A stretch of 64,000 bases of DNA from Balanoglossus misakiensis (lineage: Eukaryota > Hemichordata). Both the position numbers and the translations under genes were made by a program. The DNA is taken from NCBI GenBank assembly GCA_040954595.2, contig CM082591.2, positions 806,001-870,000 of the forward strand, written 5' to 3'. Position 1 is the first letter of the stretch. Every line of letters starts with the position of its first letter. The notes under the pieces are model-generated. The model saw only the letters and a program-made list of their open reading frames with translations. It was not told the origin of the DNA and did no database searches. Below are positions 1-14,000 of the stretch, in pieces.

Positions 1-744
1 CATTCAATATAACCATCTTTAAAATTAAGACAATGATCATTGTTTTACTGATCTGTTCATGTATGTTGCCATAGTTACTTGGTATTGAAAAACTTCAAAC
101 ATATGATATAGAGTACTTTGGCAGAAAATTTATCCAAGCATTAATTCAATTTGTTAAAAGAAGATAAATTTTTTTTTATAAAAACACTAACTCTTGCATA
201 GTGACATATTTTTCAAAATAAATTCAGTTGTCATGGTTACCAGTTAATAATGTTACCAAAATAAATTTGTTCAAGTAAATAATGAACTGTGGAATTATCC
301 CTGAGGTTTAGTTCAAGAATTTTTATGAAAGGTCTATTGAGTCAAAAGTTACGAGAAAAAGAGCATTTTTGACCTGATTTCTTCAAATGCGTTACCATGG
401 GAACATTAATGTTAATATATCCATTTAATTTTTAAATAAGAATATCTTTCATGCATATTATAATAACCTGTCAATAAAGAGACATAGTAAATTTCCTCCT
501 GACCTCGGTATTGCAGAGAATTAGAAATAGTTCCAGAAACTGGGGGTTACTCTGGTTGCCATGGTTACTCATCACTGTAAACATTGTGTAGAAAAACTGC
601 CCCTTAGTAGTTCAGTTGTCATAGCAATGATTCGTTTGTTTTGTAATATGTTTTCTCTTGTTAAAATGAACAATAAAACACTAACTCTAGCATATTCCTA
701 ATGCATTTCAATACAACAAGTTTGACCTTTGTTTCACCTAACAG
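1..744 (+). other. Intron upstream of the NHL-domain exon
   Basis: This stretch is AT-rich and has no coding exon that I can support. It ends in an acceptor-like tract, TTTGTTTCACCTAACAG, directly before the NHL exon, so at least its right part is the last intron of that gene. Short GTTACCATGG-like words recur near positions 231, 395 and 551, which may be remnants of a dispersed repeat. The earlier exons of the gene lie outside the window. Confidence 0.6.
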
Positions 745-1565
745 GTCACTGGTCAATGAGGACACTGGATGGCCAAAGTCCAAAGCCAGGGCGAAAGTTT
801 AAACACCCAAGAGGTATGGTGTTCCACGGAGACAAACTGGTGGTGTGTGACCAAGGCAACAGGGTTGTACAGATACTGAATCAAGATTACACCTTTGACA
901 AAGTCTTGGGAAGTTTTGATGGTCAGTTTGCACAGCCATTCCAGCCACGGGATGTAGCTGTCTCCCATGACAACATCTACTTCATAAGTGATGGTGGAAA
1001 TTCTCAAATTGTTGTTTGTGATCAAAACAATAAAATTCTTAGAATAATTACTCTACCTGCAGGCGTCCTTGCTCGGGGCATCGCTCTACTGAATGGATTT
1101 GTTTTGGTCACTGAGATCAAAGGTCATCGGCTACTCATGTACACCCAAGATGGTCAGTATGTTGCAGAGGTTGGTGGTCGAGGTGATGGCCAAACACAAT
1201 TCTGTTCCCCATTCTCTGTGGTGGTCAACAGTAAGAATGTCATCATGGTGTCTGACTGTGGCAATCACTGCATCAAGTGTTTTGATGCTGAATTGAAATT
1301 CTTGTATCAATTTGGTGGTGTGAAAGGTTCAGGTCCTGGTCAGCTGGAGTATCCAGAAAGCATTGACGTCGATGACGACGATAATTTGTTTGTGTGTGAT
1401 GAGTTTAATCATAGGATTGTGAAATGGAGATTTGATGGAGAGTGTATCTGTCACTTATTTGAAGGGAAGGTGAGACGCCCTGAGTACCTTGCAGTCAGCG
1501 GTGACAGAATTGCTGTTGGAGAGGTTGGCAGCTACCAAATCAAAGTATTCTACAAGCACACATAA
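745..1565 (+). CDS. Last coding exon of an NHL-repeat (TRIM2/3/71-like) protein
   Basis: Partial gene. The exon opens after the acceptor CACCTAACAG and needs one base from the previous exon, then runs open to TAA at 1563-1565, about 273 residues. It consists of six NHL-type blades. Each has a pattern like PRGMVFHGDKLVVCDQGNR: a hydrophobic strand, then (V/I)xDxGN.R(I/V). Examples are PRDVAVSHDNIYFISDGGN, PFSVVVNSKNVIMVSDCGNH and PESIDVDDDDNLFVCDEFNHR. NHL domains form beta-propellers. At the C-terminus of TRIM proteins they bind RNA or protein partners beside RING, B-box and coiled-coil domains, which would be upstream of this window. A stand-alone NHL protein is also possible. The apparent start upstream of 745 (a TTG codon) is intron sequence, not a real initiator. 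Confidence 0.9.
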
Positions 1566-3162
1566 ACATCACCATGAAATACATGTCCACACGACATCAA
1601 AAACAGTGAAATTTGGGAGAAAATTTAGAGGCAGCGTCGATGAATTTCCGACTGTTGTTGATTGCATGCCATGGCAACAAAGTTCAAACTGAACCCATGT
1701 CACTTTCACAAATTTTGGAGTTATTTTCCACATTTTGAAGAAAAATTCCGGACAGAAATTAATTGTAGGTGCAGTCGCTACATCTACTGAGTGGAGGCAA
1801 AATAAACTGAGGGTGTTTTGAGTAATTTTTGCAGTTTATTTTGAGGGATTTTGAGACAAGACTGTTTGAAACTGAATGCAATCCGTCAACTTGGAATGTA
1901 AACAATCAAAAATTGGGTTCTTTTTTCCACATTTACAAAGACATTTTTGAGAGAAACTTATTTCAGCCTACAGTCACTTCATGTAACGAGTATAAATAAT
2001 CCAAATCTGAGTCGTTTTGGAATATTTTTACTCGTTTTTTTTGATGAATTTTGACATGGAGGGGTCTGAAAGTTATGATGTGATGAGGTCCATTTCCCAT
2101 CAGATCTCCATTGCATCCGAAAGGATGAAGGCGATTCATCAATTTATGTGTGCAAAATAATTCTAAAAACTTACCTGTAAATCTCCTGATATGTATTCTA
2201 TAGTAATTTGTACATATTTACTTTCGTTAGTCCATATTTGTTGTTATTTCAAAAATATATGAACAAGGGATATGAACGACAGTCTTTTAGTTTTAACGCC
2301 ATTTGTTTTTACGGTGTAGAGGGCGCACTTACACCTCGATGTACTGCGATGTAGATTGCAGTGCGGAAACGTGATTTTGTAGTTTTAATGAGATATGTAG
2401 AAAATGTTGACTATTTTTATTTTGTTTTGTCGATTTCAAGAAGTAAAATTTCGCTGTACTGGCTAAAAGTCAACTACTTTACTAAATTGTAAAGTATTCT
2501 TGGTTCAAAGGTATACTTAAATACTGCCGGCAGGGGGCGCTATCAAGCCGACTAGCCCAACTGTTGCCCATAGTTACGGGTTATGGGGAGTAGAGCTTTA
2601 TACGTGTTTATTTTTACAACAATCACTCTGGCTTTTTGTGTTTACTTTGAATTTGTTTAAACTTTAAATGTGCTTGAATGCATTGCTGAAAGTTCATCTT
2701 TATGTGACACTGGCTTTATCAATTGTCATAACTTAACGCCAGAAAATTGGTTACAATTGAATGCAAGAACTTGTTATGATTGACAGCAAAGTTGGGACTT
2801 TTTCATAATTGACGATTTTCAACAGTTTTGAAAGTCTGTTACCCTATCAGTAGCAATCTAGAATTTTTACTATATTAGTGAAAATGTTGGGTGATGTGTT
2901 TCTGTGTCACAACTATTATGTGAGTCAGTTTCTTAGCAACATATATCTTCATGTAGTGCTGAAGTAAATATACTGAAATAAACGAGAATGTGATAAAATC
3001 AATACCTGTGTGTTTGATCATGCTTACATTCATGCACAAGGCATGAGCAACTGAGATTCTAGGATTTCTTCATTAGTTAAATCAATTTTCCATCCAGTAA
3101 CATGCACACACATCGATCAATATGATTACAATCAGATGTACGGTTGGCTCGATCTTGACCTT

Positions 3163-3233
3163 TGCTGATTCTTGGCTGTTCTGTTCTCGTATGTGTGGCA
3201 TACATCCAGGATCAGAACATTCAAGAATCAGCA
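3163..3233. repeat. Pre-miRNA-like imperfect hairpin
   Basis: Arms 3163-3183 and 3213-3233 pair over 21 positions with two mismatches (TGCTGATTCTTG on one side, CAAGAATCAGCA on the other). Inside the 29-nt loop, GTATG (3189-3193) can pair with CATAC (3199-3203). The size and the bulged stem resemble a microRNA precursor on either strand, or a structured UTR element. Expression is unknown, and a decayed transposon palindrome is the alternative. Confidence 0.4.
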
Positions 3234-3540
3234 ATCACTTATTGTAAACACATATACAAACAAATTCACATACAAATGACGAGGAGATGGAACAATTAAC
3301 TCTTTGCTAATTTCTATCTCTTTATTGTGAGAATAAAGAAAGCCCCACAGGTATTCATCAATTACCATTCTGCCGACGGATAAAATTAAGTTACAAAAAT
3401 CTGGACTTGAAAAGATTGAACATAAATTAACACAGATTTTCTGTGATGGTCAGATTCGAATACACTTAAGCCAGAAATAATTTGAGATGGGAATATACAT
3501 GTAATAATCACAATTTCTCAAGTGTCCGTGCTTCTTCAAT

Positions 3541-3633
3541 TTAACCCTTTCACAACCATGTTAAGGTCCAGATCTATTGTTTTCTATTGTACAATTGGAC
3601 CTCTACAAAGGGAAATAGGGGTGACAGGGTTAA
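3541..3633. mobile_element. MITE-like palindromic element, copy 1
   Basis: It starts TTAACCCTTTCAC and ends GTGACAGGGTTAA, so the ends are inverted copies of each other. The middle contains a conserved AAGGTCCAGATCTATTG...TTGGACCTCT block. The same arrangement, about 95 bp long, recurs at 9419-9513, 13475-13575 and, degraded, at about 16720-16799. It has no coding capacity and is probably a non-autonomous DNA transposon. Confidence 0.6.
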
Positions 3634-6600
3634 TGATGCACACTTTTAATTACATATGTTGAATAATGACAATAGAAAAAGTGAACACAAAAAACTAAAA
3701 GGCAGAAATTAAATATTTTAGTATTAAGAATTGGGTACAGTCGCTTGTACTATTAGCCACTGTTGCATCAAGGTGGGACAACATTGTGAACTTTGACACT
3801 GGATTGAACTTTAACCTTTCATATACTCAACAAAGTTCGACTAAGTCAAAAAGAACTTTGCACTGTGTAATACATAAACACACTGAGAATATACATAAAC
3901 AAGCTTGGACCTTGGGTCTTGAAATAAAAAAATCAAACAACAAAAATTGAAGAAAAAACACTTTGTTTTTTTAAATGACCATTCACAGTTCACAAGTGAG
4001 CACAATAGAAAGCTTAGCGAAAAAACTTGACAAGAAAATTAATTCATCATCACCAACAATCTGTTTACTCAGACAAGATATCTATACATGTATATCTCTC
4101 CATTTCGTTTCTATCAATCTGAACACTTCTAAATTCTACAACAGTCAAAACATGAAAAGCCAAAATGAACATTTTCTACCAACACTGTCACGACTTGTAC
4201 AGTGCATAATTTATTCATAAGTGATGTTCATGTCATGAAAGCCTAGAGTGGCCTCCATTGTAAATGTCTGATCTAGTACGTATACACACAAAGGCAATAT
4301 TCTAGAAATATGCTGGACTGTGTGTGTGGTGAATTGCAGATGAGGTTTTGGCAACTTTAAGTTAAAGACAGAAGAGTCACTCTTTACAGACTCCATGCAC
4401 AAGTCACTGTAAGTTCACCTTCTTGACTCTGATAAAGCCAACAGTAACAGTAAGAATGAGACTTATTTTCTGTACACAAAGTCGATCAAATTACTGAGGG
4501 GGGATTTGGATCAGTTTTAAGCATATAATCCCTTCGCATTTATTGAAAGACAATCTCGTTGTTCTGTGACAACCACCAAAGCTCTGTCTCACGACTTCAT
4601 ATTCCTGATTTATATTTCAATGATGGTAAATTTATCACAAAAGGCACTATCATGGAGATCAGACCTGCAAGCCCCTCAAGTACTACACCCAGTAATCACA
4701 CCCATTCCCTCTGAAATGGTTTCAACCTCAGCATTCAAATCAGTGGGGTAAACTACCGTAAACCACTTGGGTGGGGTGGGTAGGGGGAACTCTGCTTTCA
4801 TTGATTACAAACTCAAGAATAAACTATTGTCATACTCAACCAACAGAGAGCAGAACAACAGATCAATGTCTACTTTCTGTGACTGAAAAGTACACATTTA
4901 ATTAAACACTAAAATTAACTACTTCAAAAACAAAAGTGAATTACAGCAACAAATAGATTTCAGAGGAGATAGAGCAACACACAACACCAATTTTATTGGT
5001 ACTGACTTTGACCTGTTGGCACTATTTAAATTAAAAAAATACTTGCTTTTAGCTTTGAAATTTGATTGTGGAATAAACTCTATACTGTCAGCAATTGTTG
5101 AAGTCAAAATGCTGGTGAACTAGAAAATAATTAAAGTAATTCATTTAAGCATTGCAGGTACTTAGAAGAGCATCTCATTATGGCAGTTTGATATGCAGCA
5201 TAGGGTGTCAAGTGTTTGTCATCTTTGTACAAAGGCCACTTTTCCCATCAGTATTTAAGTTGATGCTTTCTCTTTCCTTCTACGTAGGACGCCCTCTTGA
5301 GACAAAATTGAGGGCTTATCACATCTTCGTTACAATACAGTTCATCAAGTCCCTTTAATAAAAAGACAGCTGTTCCCTTGTGGTATTTTGAATGACAGGG
5401 TTGACATTTTCATACAACAGAGCATAATAAACATCAAGGATGACTTCTGAAAGTGACCTTGACCTACTTAAATGGACATGCTGTCGTTTCAAAATTTGAC
5501 ATCATTGAAATGAAGTGCCTATACTGACCGATCCCATCAAAGTTTTTGAACACAATGCAGCATAATTGTAGTGGGAACCGGTGAGAACTCTCTGTGCGCG
5601 TATACGTCAAGTACTGGACATTGTTTTAAGCTTAAAGCAAACAGAAGTAGAACTACTGTAAAATATGGTCAATTGTTAAACTCAAAAGGTTAGAGTTGTT
5701 GAAACTGAACACAAATCAAGTGTATTTTCAGAAAATACAAATACATATTTCTATCATTTCTACTTTCCTTTAAGACAACTTTGAAGTTTCAAATAATCAC
5801 TTTTTACGTCACAATTCCACAATACATATTCCCATCAAGAATTTGGACTCACAATAATTTATAAATGATTTATAAACGTGAATAGCTGTCATCTGACAGA
5901 AACGCAGCCACAATTGATGAAAACCCAGTAGAAATTGGCATTAATTCAAAGCTACTGATATGTGAACAAAAAAAACACAATGTACTGGTATATGGAAGCT
6001 CTACATCCAATCACTGCTTGAGAAAATCTAAAGCTACGACAAACATAACATTTTACTTGAAAAGAAATTCAGTAAATTCTTTGTTTCTATTTGCACTCAT
6101 CGTTTTAATATAAAGCATTGTAAGTAGATCCATGGACATATTCAGATCCACCCCACAATTTTCACTGGGGTTGAGCCAAACTATTGCGGCAAAAGGTGAG
6201 TTTCTAAATGGCATTTTTAAGCAATCTTCAAAATATTCTAGCAGCCGCAATGCTACTTAAAGTAGCACAGAAACAAGTATTTTGATCCCCAAATCCCTTT
6301 TCATGTCACACGCACATTTGAGGTGTGACTGCAGTAGCGTGAGAGTTTGATCAATGCTATTGAAATTTTAAATGCTTTTTAAGCAATTTGTATGTATATT
6401 ATTTCATGTCCACATCATCTTTTTTTGAGTTGCATATTAATGATAATTAAAATATGGAAGAAGCATTCTATCACTGTGAGTATAAACTGTATGTCCCCAC
6501 AGTAGTTAGACTTACACATGGTGCCTGTCAGAATGTGTGTGGCAGGTGTCTCACACACACATACTTGCTACATTGTACATTAGTGTCACAAGAAATTTGT

Positions 6601-7684
6601 TACAATACTTGTGCAATGCTATTCACAAATTGTTACCCTATAATTGCTACTGTGGTAATGTTGACACACACAAACCTGTTACAGTTTGTTACATTGCCAC
6701 TTGTTTGTTGCAGATAGTAAATGTTACATAATTTTTACACTAAAAATGTTACAAATTTGTGTGATAATTGTTACACAAATTTGCAACAGTATAGAGTGTA
6801 GTATTTTTACATGATTGATACATGATTCTGCCATCTTTATGCAAAAATTTCTTCAATAACTAGAAGATATGCTTGATCACATTTTTGTGAGTAATTAGAT
6901 TTGTTCTGAACAGGGTATCCTTTTTTGAAAACCTCACCATTGTGAGATTTGATGCGTGGGCAAATGCATATACAGACACTGAAGTAACAAACAAGTTTTG
7001 AAAACACAAACAGGAGTACAACCCAAAATGTACAAATATCAGCAACAATAAATGCCTGTAACAGGAATGGAAGTTACAAATGAACGGCCATTTGTCTCGT
7101 TTTGTTTAAATTTGAAAAATTCTGTGAACCAGCTTTCAGTTGTACACAGTGCAGTATATTCAAAGGGGAACTAATATCAGATTTCTGGCTGAAATAACCC
7201 TAAAACTAAATGTAATGCGAGTTACAATTTGGCCCCAAAATGCAAAAGTTGATAGGATAAATACTATTATGAAAATAATCTTAAGGTTCTTGTACTACAG
7301 ATAATGAAATAATAATAATAATAATGAAAACAAATTCAATATTTGGTATCTGAGACACAATTACATGAATCAAATATAGAAATTATATTCAATTCAAAAG
7401 ATTATGTTTGTGAGATGTATTTTGTGACAATGTGTACTGTTCCTGTTTGGCAGATAATGTTCCTAATAGCAAAGACCAGACAGTATATACAATATCTTTC
7501 ACCAATAGCGTAGTTACAACATCAAAAATATAGTTGAAAAGCTACTGTGATAATTGCAAGGGATTTGTCACAGAACTTGGTTCCGAATTCATATTTACAT
7601 TGTAAGTACCAGAAGGTAATTGAGATGAATATTACCTTTTGACTTTTAGGTTAAGTTGCAAATGTTTAAAGGTCATGGGTTAAC

Positions 7685-8055
7685 TTATGACGGGTATTCC
7701 CGTTTTATCCTAAGATCTGTTGGCAAGGGTAGAGCTGCGATTGAAGGATGAGGAGAGAGACTCTCTTCTTCTCCATCATTAACGTCCTCGTCGCTACTTT
7801 TTTCGTTCTTCTCAGGCAAGTCAAAGACTTCTTTGTACAAAGGAGGCATGGGCAGGTCAGGACCGCAGATTTTAAACTTGACCACATGTTGATTGTGAAG
7901 TTCATTAAGAGAGCGCAGCTCTGGAAGGCGTAGAAGTAACTTGGGGAAAATGTGCTTGGAGGCGCCATGGTTACGTGATGTCTCCATCTTCAGAGCAGAT
8001 AGAAGCTTGGCTTGTATCCTAGCAACTGCCCTGGGGTTTTGAAGTCCTGGCCGGT
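7685..8055 (-). CDS. Nuclear receptor last exon: helices 10-12 and tail
   Basis: It begins [19 protein letters not shown], the dimerisation helix, after the acceptor TTTGTATGCAG. It continues through [14 protein letters not shown] and [13 protein letters not shown], the activation helix, and ends with about 45 residues rich in acidic residues and proline. An intact AF-2 helix suggests ligand-type co-activator binding, unlike Rev-erb, which lacks this helix. Confidence 0.9.
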
Positions 8056-11000
8056 CTGCATACAAAGAGAATATGTTCATTAATTTCAACATTATCAGAT
8101 TGAAGAGTTAAAGACAATTTTCAGCTTATTGCGAAATCTTGCAAGACTTGGTTTGTCGTTAATTAGGTTAATTGCTGTCCAAGTCAAACTAAAAAAAGGC
8201 TCAGTTTTTAACACCATTTGCTATCCTGAAGGCTGAACAAATTTTGTATGTACATTTGTATATGTGTTTTACAATAATCAACATTTTACAGAAGCATGGG
8301 TTGTTGAATCCGTATTCCAACTTTAATTGTTAATTTCTCTTTTGTAGGACATCAAAGAATTTTCCACGGATGTTGCCAAACTCCATCTCTTCTCTACCCA
8401 GCCCCAAACTACTCACCATCACTACAGAGTACCACTGCAGAAAGCAGAGCCAGTTCCCCCGGATTCACATCATTGCTGTGAAGCTCAATGGCAAATTTAA
8501 ACAATCCATCCACAAGTTCCTCCGGCATGATATTCAGCATGAGTTGCCGTGGTATTCTGTCTCCAGTGTTGAGTGCAAAGGCGTTGTAGAGCACAAGTTC
8601 TATACAATCTTGTATGGTGAGGATCTCAAAGAGTCCAGTTTTCACCAGAATGAGTTGGTCATGGTGGTCCAATTGGGTGAAACCTGCAATCATGGAATGA
8701 CGAGGAAAATGTTATATTCATTATGATAGTAGTAGACACTCAAGAGAAAGTAACTGTAATTAATCGTGTTCTGTTGAAGGTTTGTGTCCAACTCCACAAA
8801 AAGTATCTGTAACTCGCTTGTTCTGTTAACATCATGACTACCATAGACACTAAGATTCCCGTTAGTAATACTAGTATGTAACCAGTAACCACTTTGTTTT
8901 AGAATCTTGCTTGGCATAAAAGGACGTCATCATGATGTCTTTCCAAGACTGGTTAGAAATTCCAGGATTATTCACAAGAGTGAGAAACCAGTACATTAGT
9001 GTTCAGAACCACAACATTGGTACCCTACCCCTAACGAAAATGAAAACTCTGAAGCGTCTCAGCCATAGATCAGCTGCACAGAAAAAAAAACTGATAAATA
9101 TACTCACCAGGCACCCTCTTGCAGAAGGTGATAAGTCTTCTGATGTACTGTGATAAATTTTCTCCTACAACCGTCCACACTTTGATGTTTTCTTCAAATG
9201 AAGGTCCACTACCTATCAGAGATTCCAAAAACTTAATATATCTGCTGGCAAAATTCTTGGTGTGGGATACAAATTTATATTTAAAAGCTAACTTTCTGTT
9301 ATGAAACTACATGTACTAACCTATCACATTCTGGGAGACTCACATCAGATTGCTCCCTCGGAAATAGAATCATGTTTAACTTTTTAGACATATTCTTTCT
9401 ACTGGAGTTTTGCATTGTTTTAACCCTTTCACCCCCAATTCAATCTTTAGCGGTCCCACTTTGACACAGGAAACAATGGATTTGAACCAAACCATGATGG
9501 AGAAAGGGGTAAATGAACCAGAGGTATTTCGAGGCCAAATCACATAACTCTTTAAACTTACTGAGTTTCTTTTCAGATTCGGATCCAAACAACAAATTCT
9601 CAATCTTCATGTCTTTGGGACTTTGCACAGTTGTGTCTGGAATTGTATCCAAGTTTTGTGGATTCTTTCTGTATCGAAGACTCTCCCATTCACCGTTGCG
9701 TACCTTCATGAGAAAGACAGACATTAGAATAAAACATGCTGCCAGAATTCAGATGTTGCCATCAATGTATCTCAAACTAGAATGGGCTTAAAGCCCCAAT
9801 AGCTGCCACCTTAAGCATTTGACTTCAATCTTCCCCTTTATCTTTAGTCAACAAATGACAGGCACAGTATCACTGTACGAATTGAAAAAGCCAATATCCA
9901 TCATCATGAAATGCTCTTCTTTGATTATAGACCTGAAAGAGACCAGTGATATTGTACATTTATGTTCTTCTTTATTCACTTACATATGCTTTGGCAGTGT
10001 CTCTATGTGCCTTGGTGACTTCCTCAATTAAAAGTTCAATTTCCGGATCCACTACCGGACTTGGTGGCGTCTCTTCCGTACTTTCCCCACCGGCCACATC
10101 TGCCTCTTTCGGCGCCGGTTCAACAATATGAACCAACGGAAAATCTGCGTAATCTGTTTCTTTTTGTTTGTTTGGAATCCGGCCAATACGCACGGCTGAA
10201 ATAAAAATGAAGTTTGTCACTGCCTGTGTTTAATTTACAAAATGCAGTAGCTACATGCAATAGTATGCAATTAAATGTAATTTAAAAATCATCAGATTCA
10301 ACGGTGTGAAATAGACAATTTTCCACATCTTGCAAGATCTCACATAACTTGGTTAATTACCATAGCAACGGTTTGCTAACCAACCAATACAGTCAAGCTT
10401 TGTATGAAACTAGAATAGACACTGAGGTTAACCGAAATTGCAACTTTTGTGTCGTTTACCACAAAGAGCCATGGGCACCTCTCAACTCCATGCATTTTAT
10501 ACATACCTTCTTTGGACATGCCTAACTCTATACATTTTTTGTATCTGCATGATGGACATCTGTTTCGCTTCGATCTGTCAACTTCACATTGTCCACCTCG
10601 AATACAAACATATTCCTTCTGTCTCCGAAGACACCGCCGGAAAAATCCCTTTAAACAAAGAAGGAAACCATCATGAAAATAATATGGAAACAAATTCCCT
10701 TTAAAGTGGAAACTTAAAAAAAAAACTACATGTAATATTGAACTCTTTTAAGAAACTTCCAAATCAAGCTGGCTTCAAAAAGATCGAGTTCTGACTTAAC
10801 AATTTACAGCTCTGAGAAATGAGAAAAAACAAGGCTGATAAAAAGTTTTACACAACATGCTCTGATCGGAGTGATGTTACAGAACATTGTACTTACCTTA
10901 CACCCTTCACAAGATATGATCCCATAATGCACTCCTGATGATTTGTCTCCACATATCCTGCACGCAACACTGGGAAAATCTGGAATGTAAACAGGGAAGG

Positions 11001-14000
11001 GGTAAATGCAGGTAATAGATTCAGAGGTACGTAAAATGTATAGCTCCCTCTATGGGTAGATGTAGGAGGCTTGGCTAACCAATGATGTTAAAATACAGGG
11101 CGTTGTCCTGAACCTTTCCCAGAAAACAGGAAAAGGCTACTGTACGTGGGATTTCCACTTTCAAATGATACCAGTTTTGATTGGCACATGAATAGGATGA
11201 TGATAGTACAATGTGCCAATTGCACACCATATCAAACACTGGCTTTTCCGGTGGGAATAATAGGAGTGATTTCATAAATAACAAACAGACCACTTTTTGA
11301 TCATAATGAATTTCCTTTACGTAAAGATAATTCATACTTTGTTATTCAATATTTTTCATGAATGCGGATGGTAATTTGGTTTTTAAAAAAGTGCAAATCG
11401 GTAACTGTGCAAGATAGAGAGATGGAATAGATTGACCGTATCTCATGGCAATTAATGGGATCAGATCTTCACAGTCATGCAGTGACACATAAAGGCAAAG
11501 CCATGATTAAAGCGGTCACAAACAACATTTGAACCTCCGTGGAAAAGCGGTCGGTATTAACAACGTTCTAGAAACGGCACCTCATCTCGCAAACAAAGCG
11601 TGGGTGAGTGGACTGTGGGCGTTGAATAAAACACATTCACTGTCACCCATGAAGTCTTTCAATCATGAGATATTTACAGCTCAGTCGTTCTGTGACGCCC
11701 GAAAACTGTGAAAAACACTCCACTTGAATGGCGCCACCAACTTCCTGGCAATTACAGGAAGACACAAACAAGCCATCGCATCACACGCAAGTCCTAAATT
11801 TAACTCTCATGTTCCACAGAGATGAAAACAAGATATTTTCCCTGAATAGCATGATTCATTATGACTAATGTTTGCTCTCTACTGTAAAAAATATTCAAAT
11901 ACGCTTCAGCAAAGGAAAGCCATGTATTATCAGGTTGGTTCATCGACCCTGACCACGGCATGCAAATCAAGTTATGATGTCTCAGGTATATTGCTGTGTG
12001 AATTAACAAATAGTTGGTGACGTCTATAAAACCACAGACACTTGAATCACATACTGGTGATATATTTCAGTCAGGTTGTTGACACATTCCGGGGAAAAAA
12101 ACAGATCAGAGCTGAACCTCGAAACGTGCATATTGCAGAATCGATTTGTTTTCCCAATGGTTGCTCGTAACATGTGCATATATGTAACACGCATGTCACT
12201 CTATACATGTCGAGATGACGTCAACAAAGCAGTCACTGAGCGACAGCAATTTGCATATTCGCTTTCAAAACCCACGGTGACAGATGTCTCGCTATCTGGG
12301 ACACGTCTTTGCCGCACGATGACGTCGGCATGATAGGTTTCCAGTATTTTGTGTTAAAAATATTGAGGTAGCATTTTTTTACTGAAGTCCCATCGTTTTA
12401 GTTACCATATCAATGTCTCTTTGGGTCAATCTGATCGTATCAAAAAGAAACAGGGGTTTGTCAACAATCTTCTTCTTTGAAAGACAAATCTAATTATAAT
12501 TCTGATCAAATTAGGCCAATGGGAACATTATAACCATTTCAGAGTCCACAGTTTCAAAGGCGCGATTAATAACAAGGGACAAAGTGGTACAAATGTAGCC
12601 ACGGGCTCGCTTGTTTTCTCTCATTAAAACCAGCCATCAACCAGGACAACCAATTATACAGTGCACCATTAAACCTTAGTTGCAGTGATGCATGGCTAGT
12701 TATAATCATATTGTAAGCTGCAGTTAAAGTTCCCCTGAAGCGTAGGTGGGGATAATGTCATTGTGTCTTGCATGAAAACAACACAGAAGGAAAGAGTGTA
12801 AATATCGGTCGGGGAGAACCGGTTGATTTCTGGGAGTGGATCAAGGATTTTCGGAAAACAAAATTGTTGGCTGATAGTTCAGAGGAAACAAACATTTCTG
12901 CGGGGTGGCATTCTACTGATACATGCAACTGAATTGATTGAACCAATGGTTGACAGTCAGTCCTGTCATGTGACCAGCTGAGGCTTAATTGCAAAGACTT
13001 TTATTATAAAATGTAACAAACAAGGCAAAGTGATGGCCTGCTTACAGATACAGTCGGCTATTATTGTAAACAACTTCTGTTCTAATGCACAGCAGTGGGA
13101 TCAATTTCCATGCATACCTAAAAGTAACTCAGTATCATTATAGATAACGACTGCTCCTTCCCAACATACATGTACTTATATATGATTACCGGGTACACTA
13201 GCCACAGAATTTTTCCCTTAAGGGATTGGTATACATTCATTTCGACTTCTGAGTTTTATATTTCTCAGTCACCCTGGTGCACCTAATGCAATTCAAACTT
13301 CACTGTCCTGTGCACATAAGCGCACATAGACAACAGAGATAGACATATAATCAGCCACGTATGCCAGCAATGAACTTCTGACCTTCAAGCTATCAATGAA
13401 CTACAAGAATGCCTTTAACAAGTAGGTCATGTGCCATGTTGTACTTTTAAAAGTACAGCAACTGGGCATTGTCTTTAACCCTTTCACCCCCTATTCCCTC
13501 TTTAGAGGTCCAGCTTTACCATAGAAATCAATGGATTTGGGCCAAACCATGGTGGTGAAAGAGGGAAAGGGTCAATACAATAAAGTAGTGGCATTTTAGA
13601 CCTTTTTTCTGGAGTCACATATTTCTATTTTTCAAACCCTGCATGGAATTATTTTTGGAGACCATAAAGGTGTTCCGATAAAAATGGGTGCAGCATGACG
13701 AAATCTACATTTATGAAATTCAGTGGAATTAACCAACATTCAGTTAATGTTATAATGCAAATGTACGTGTACTGTTTGTTCAATCAACATATTTCCACTA
13801 AACCCATCTGTACATCAGCAAAACTTATGGCAGACAGAAAAAAAAACAAATTATCTCGATAATTTCAAAAGAAGCAGTATTGTACATTCCTTTCAGCAAT
13901 ATGGGTATTCATAAAAATCTCATTATCATTTCTAGTTGGGTCCCATTGGTATGTACCATGGGACCTTATGGGATCGGTTGCGTCTGTATGTATGTATGGA

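Larger units (their letters stand above)
1566..7684. other. Converging 3' flanks of the NHL gene and nuclear receptor
   Basis: No protein-coding exon is supported here. The left part should be 3' UTR of the NHL gene; an AATAAA at 1801 is a candidate polyadenylation signal. The right part is downstream of the nuclear receptor stop on the - strand. TTTATT (AATAAA on -) occurs near 4538, 4209 and 3320, but I cannot tell which is used. The stretch also holds an imperfect hairpin (3163-3233), a MITE copy (3541-3633) and a region dense in GTTACA (about 6590-6790). The open frames inside are short and lack codon-like composition. Confidence 0.5.

Noticed and set aside
8370-8726. 118-codon + strand frame
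   Set aside because: Antisense shadow of nuclear receptor exon 8417-8683, whose - strand reading is an evident ligand-binding domain.
10969-10970. Inner acceptor (CCCAG) for nuclear receptor exon 2
   Set aside because: Phase does not fit exon 1; the acceptor 10 bp upstream has a better pyrimidine tract and keeps the frame.
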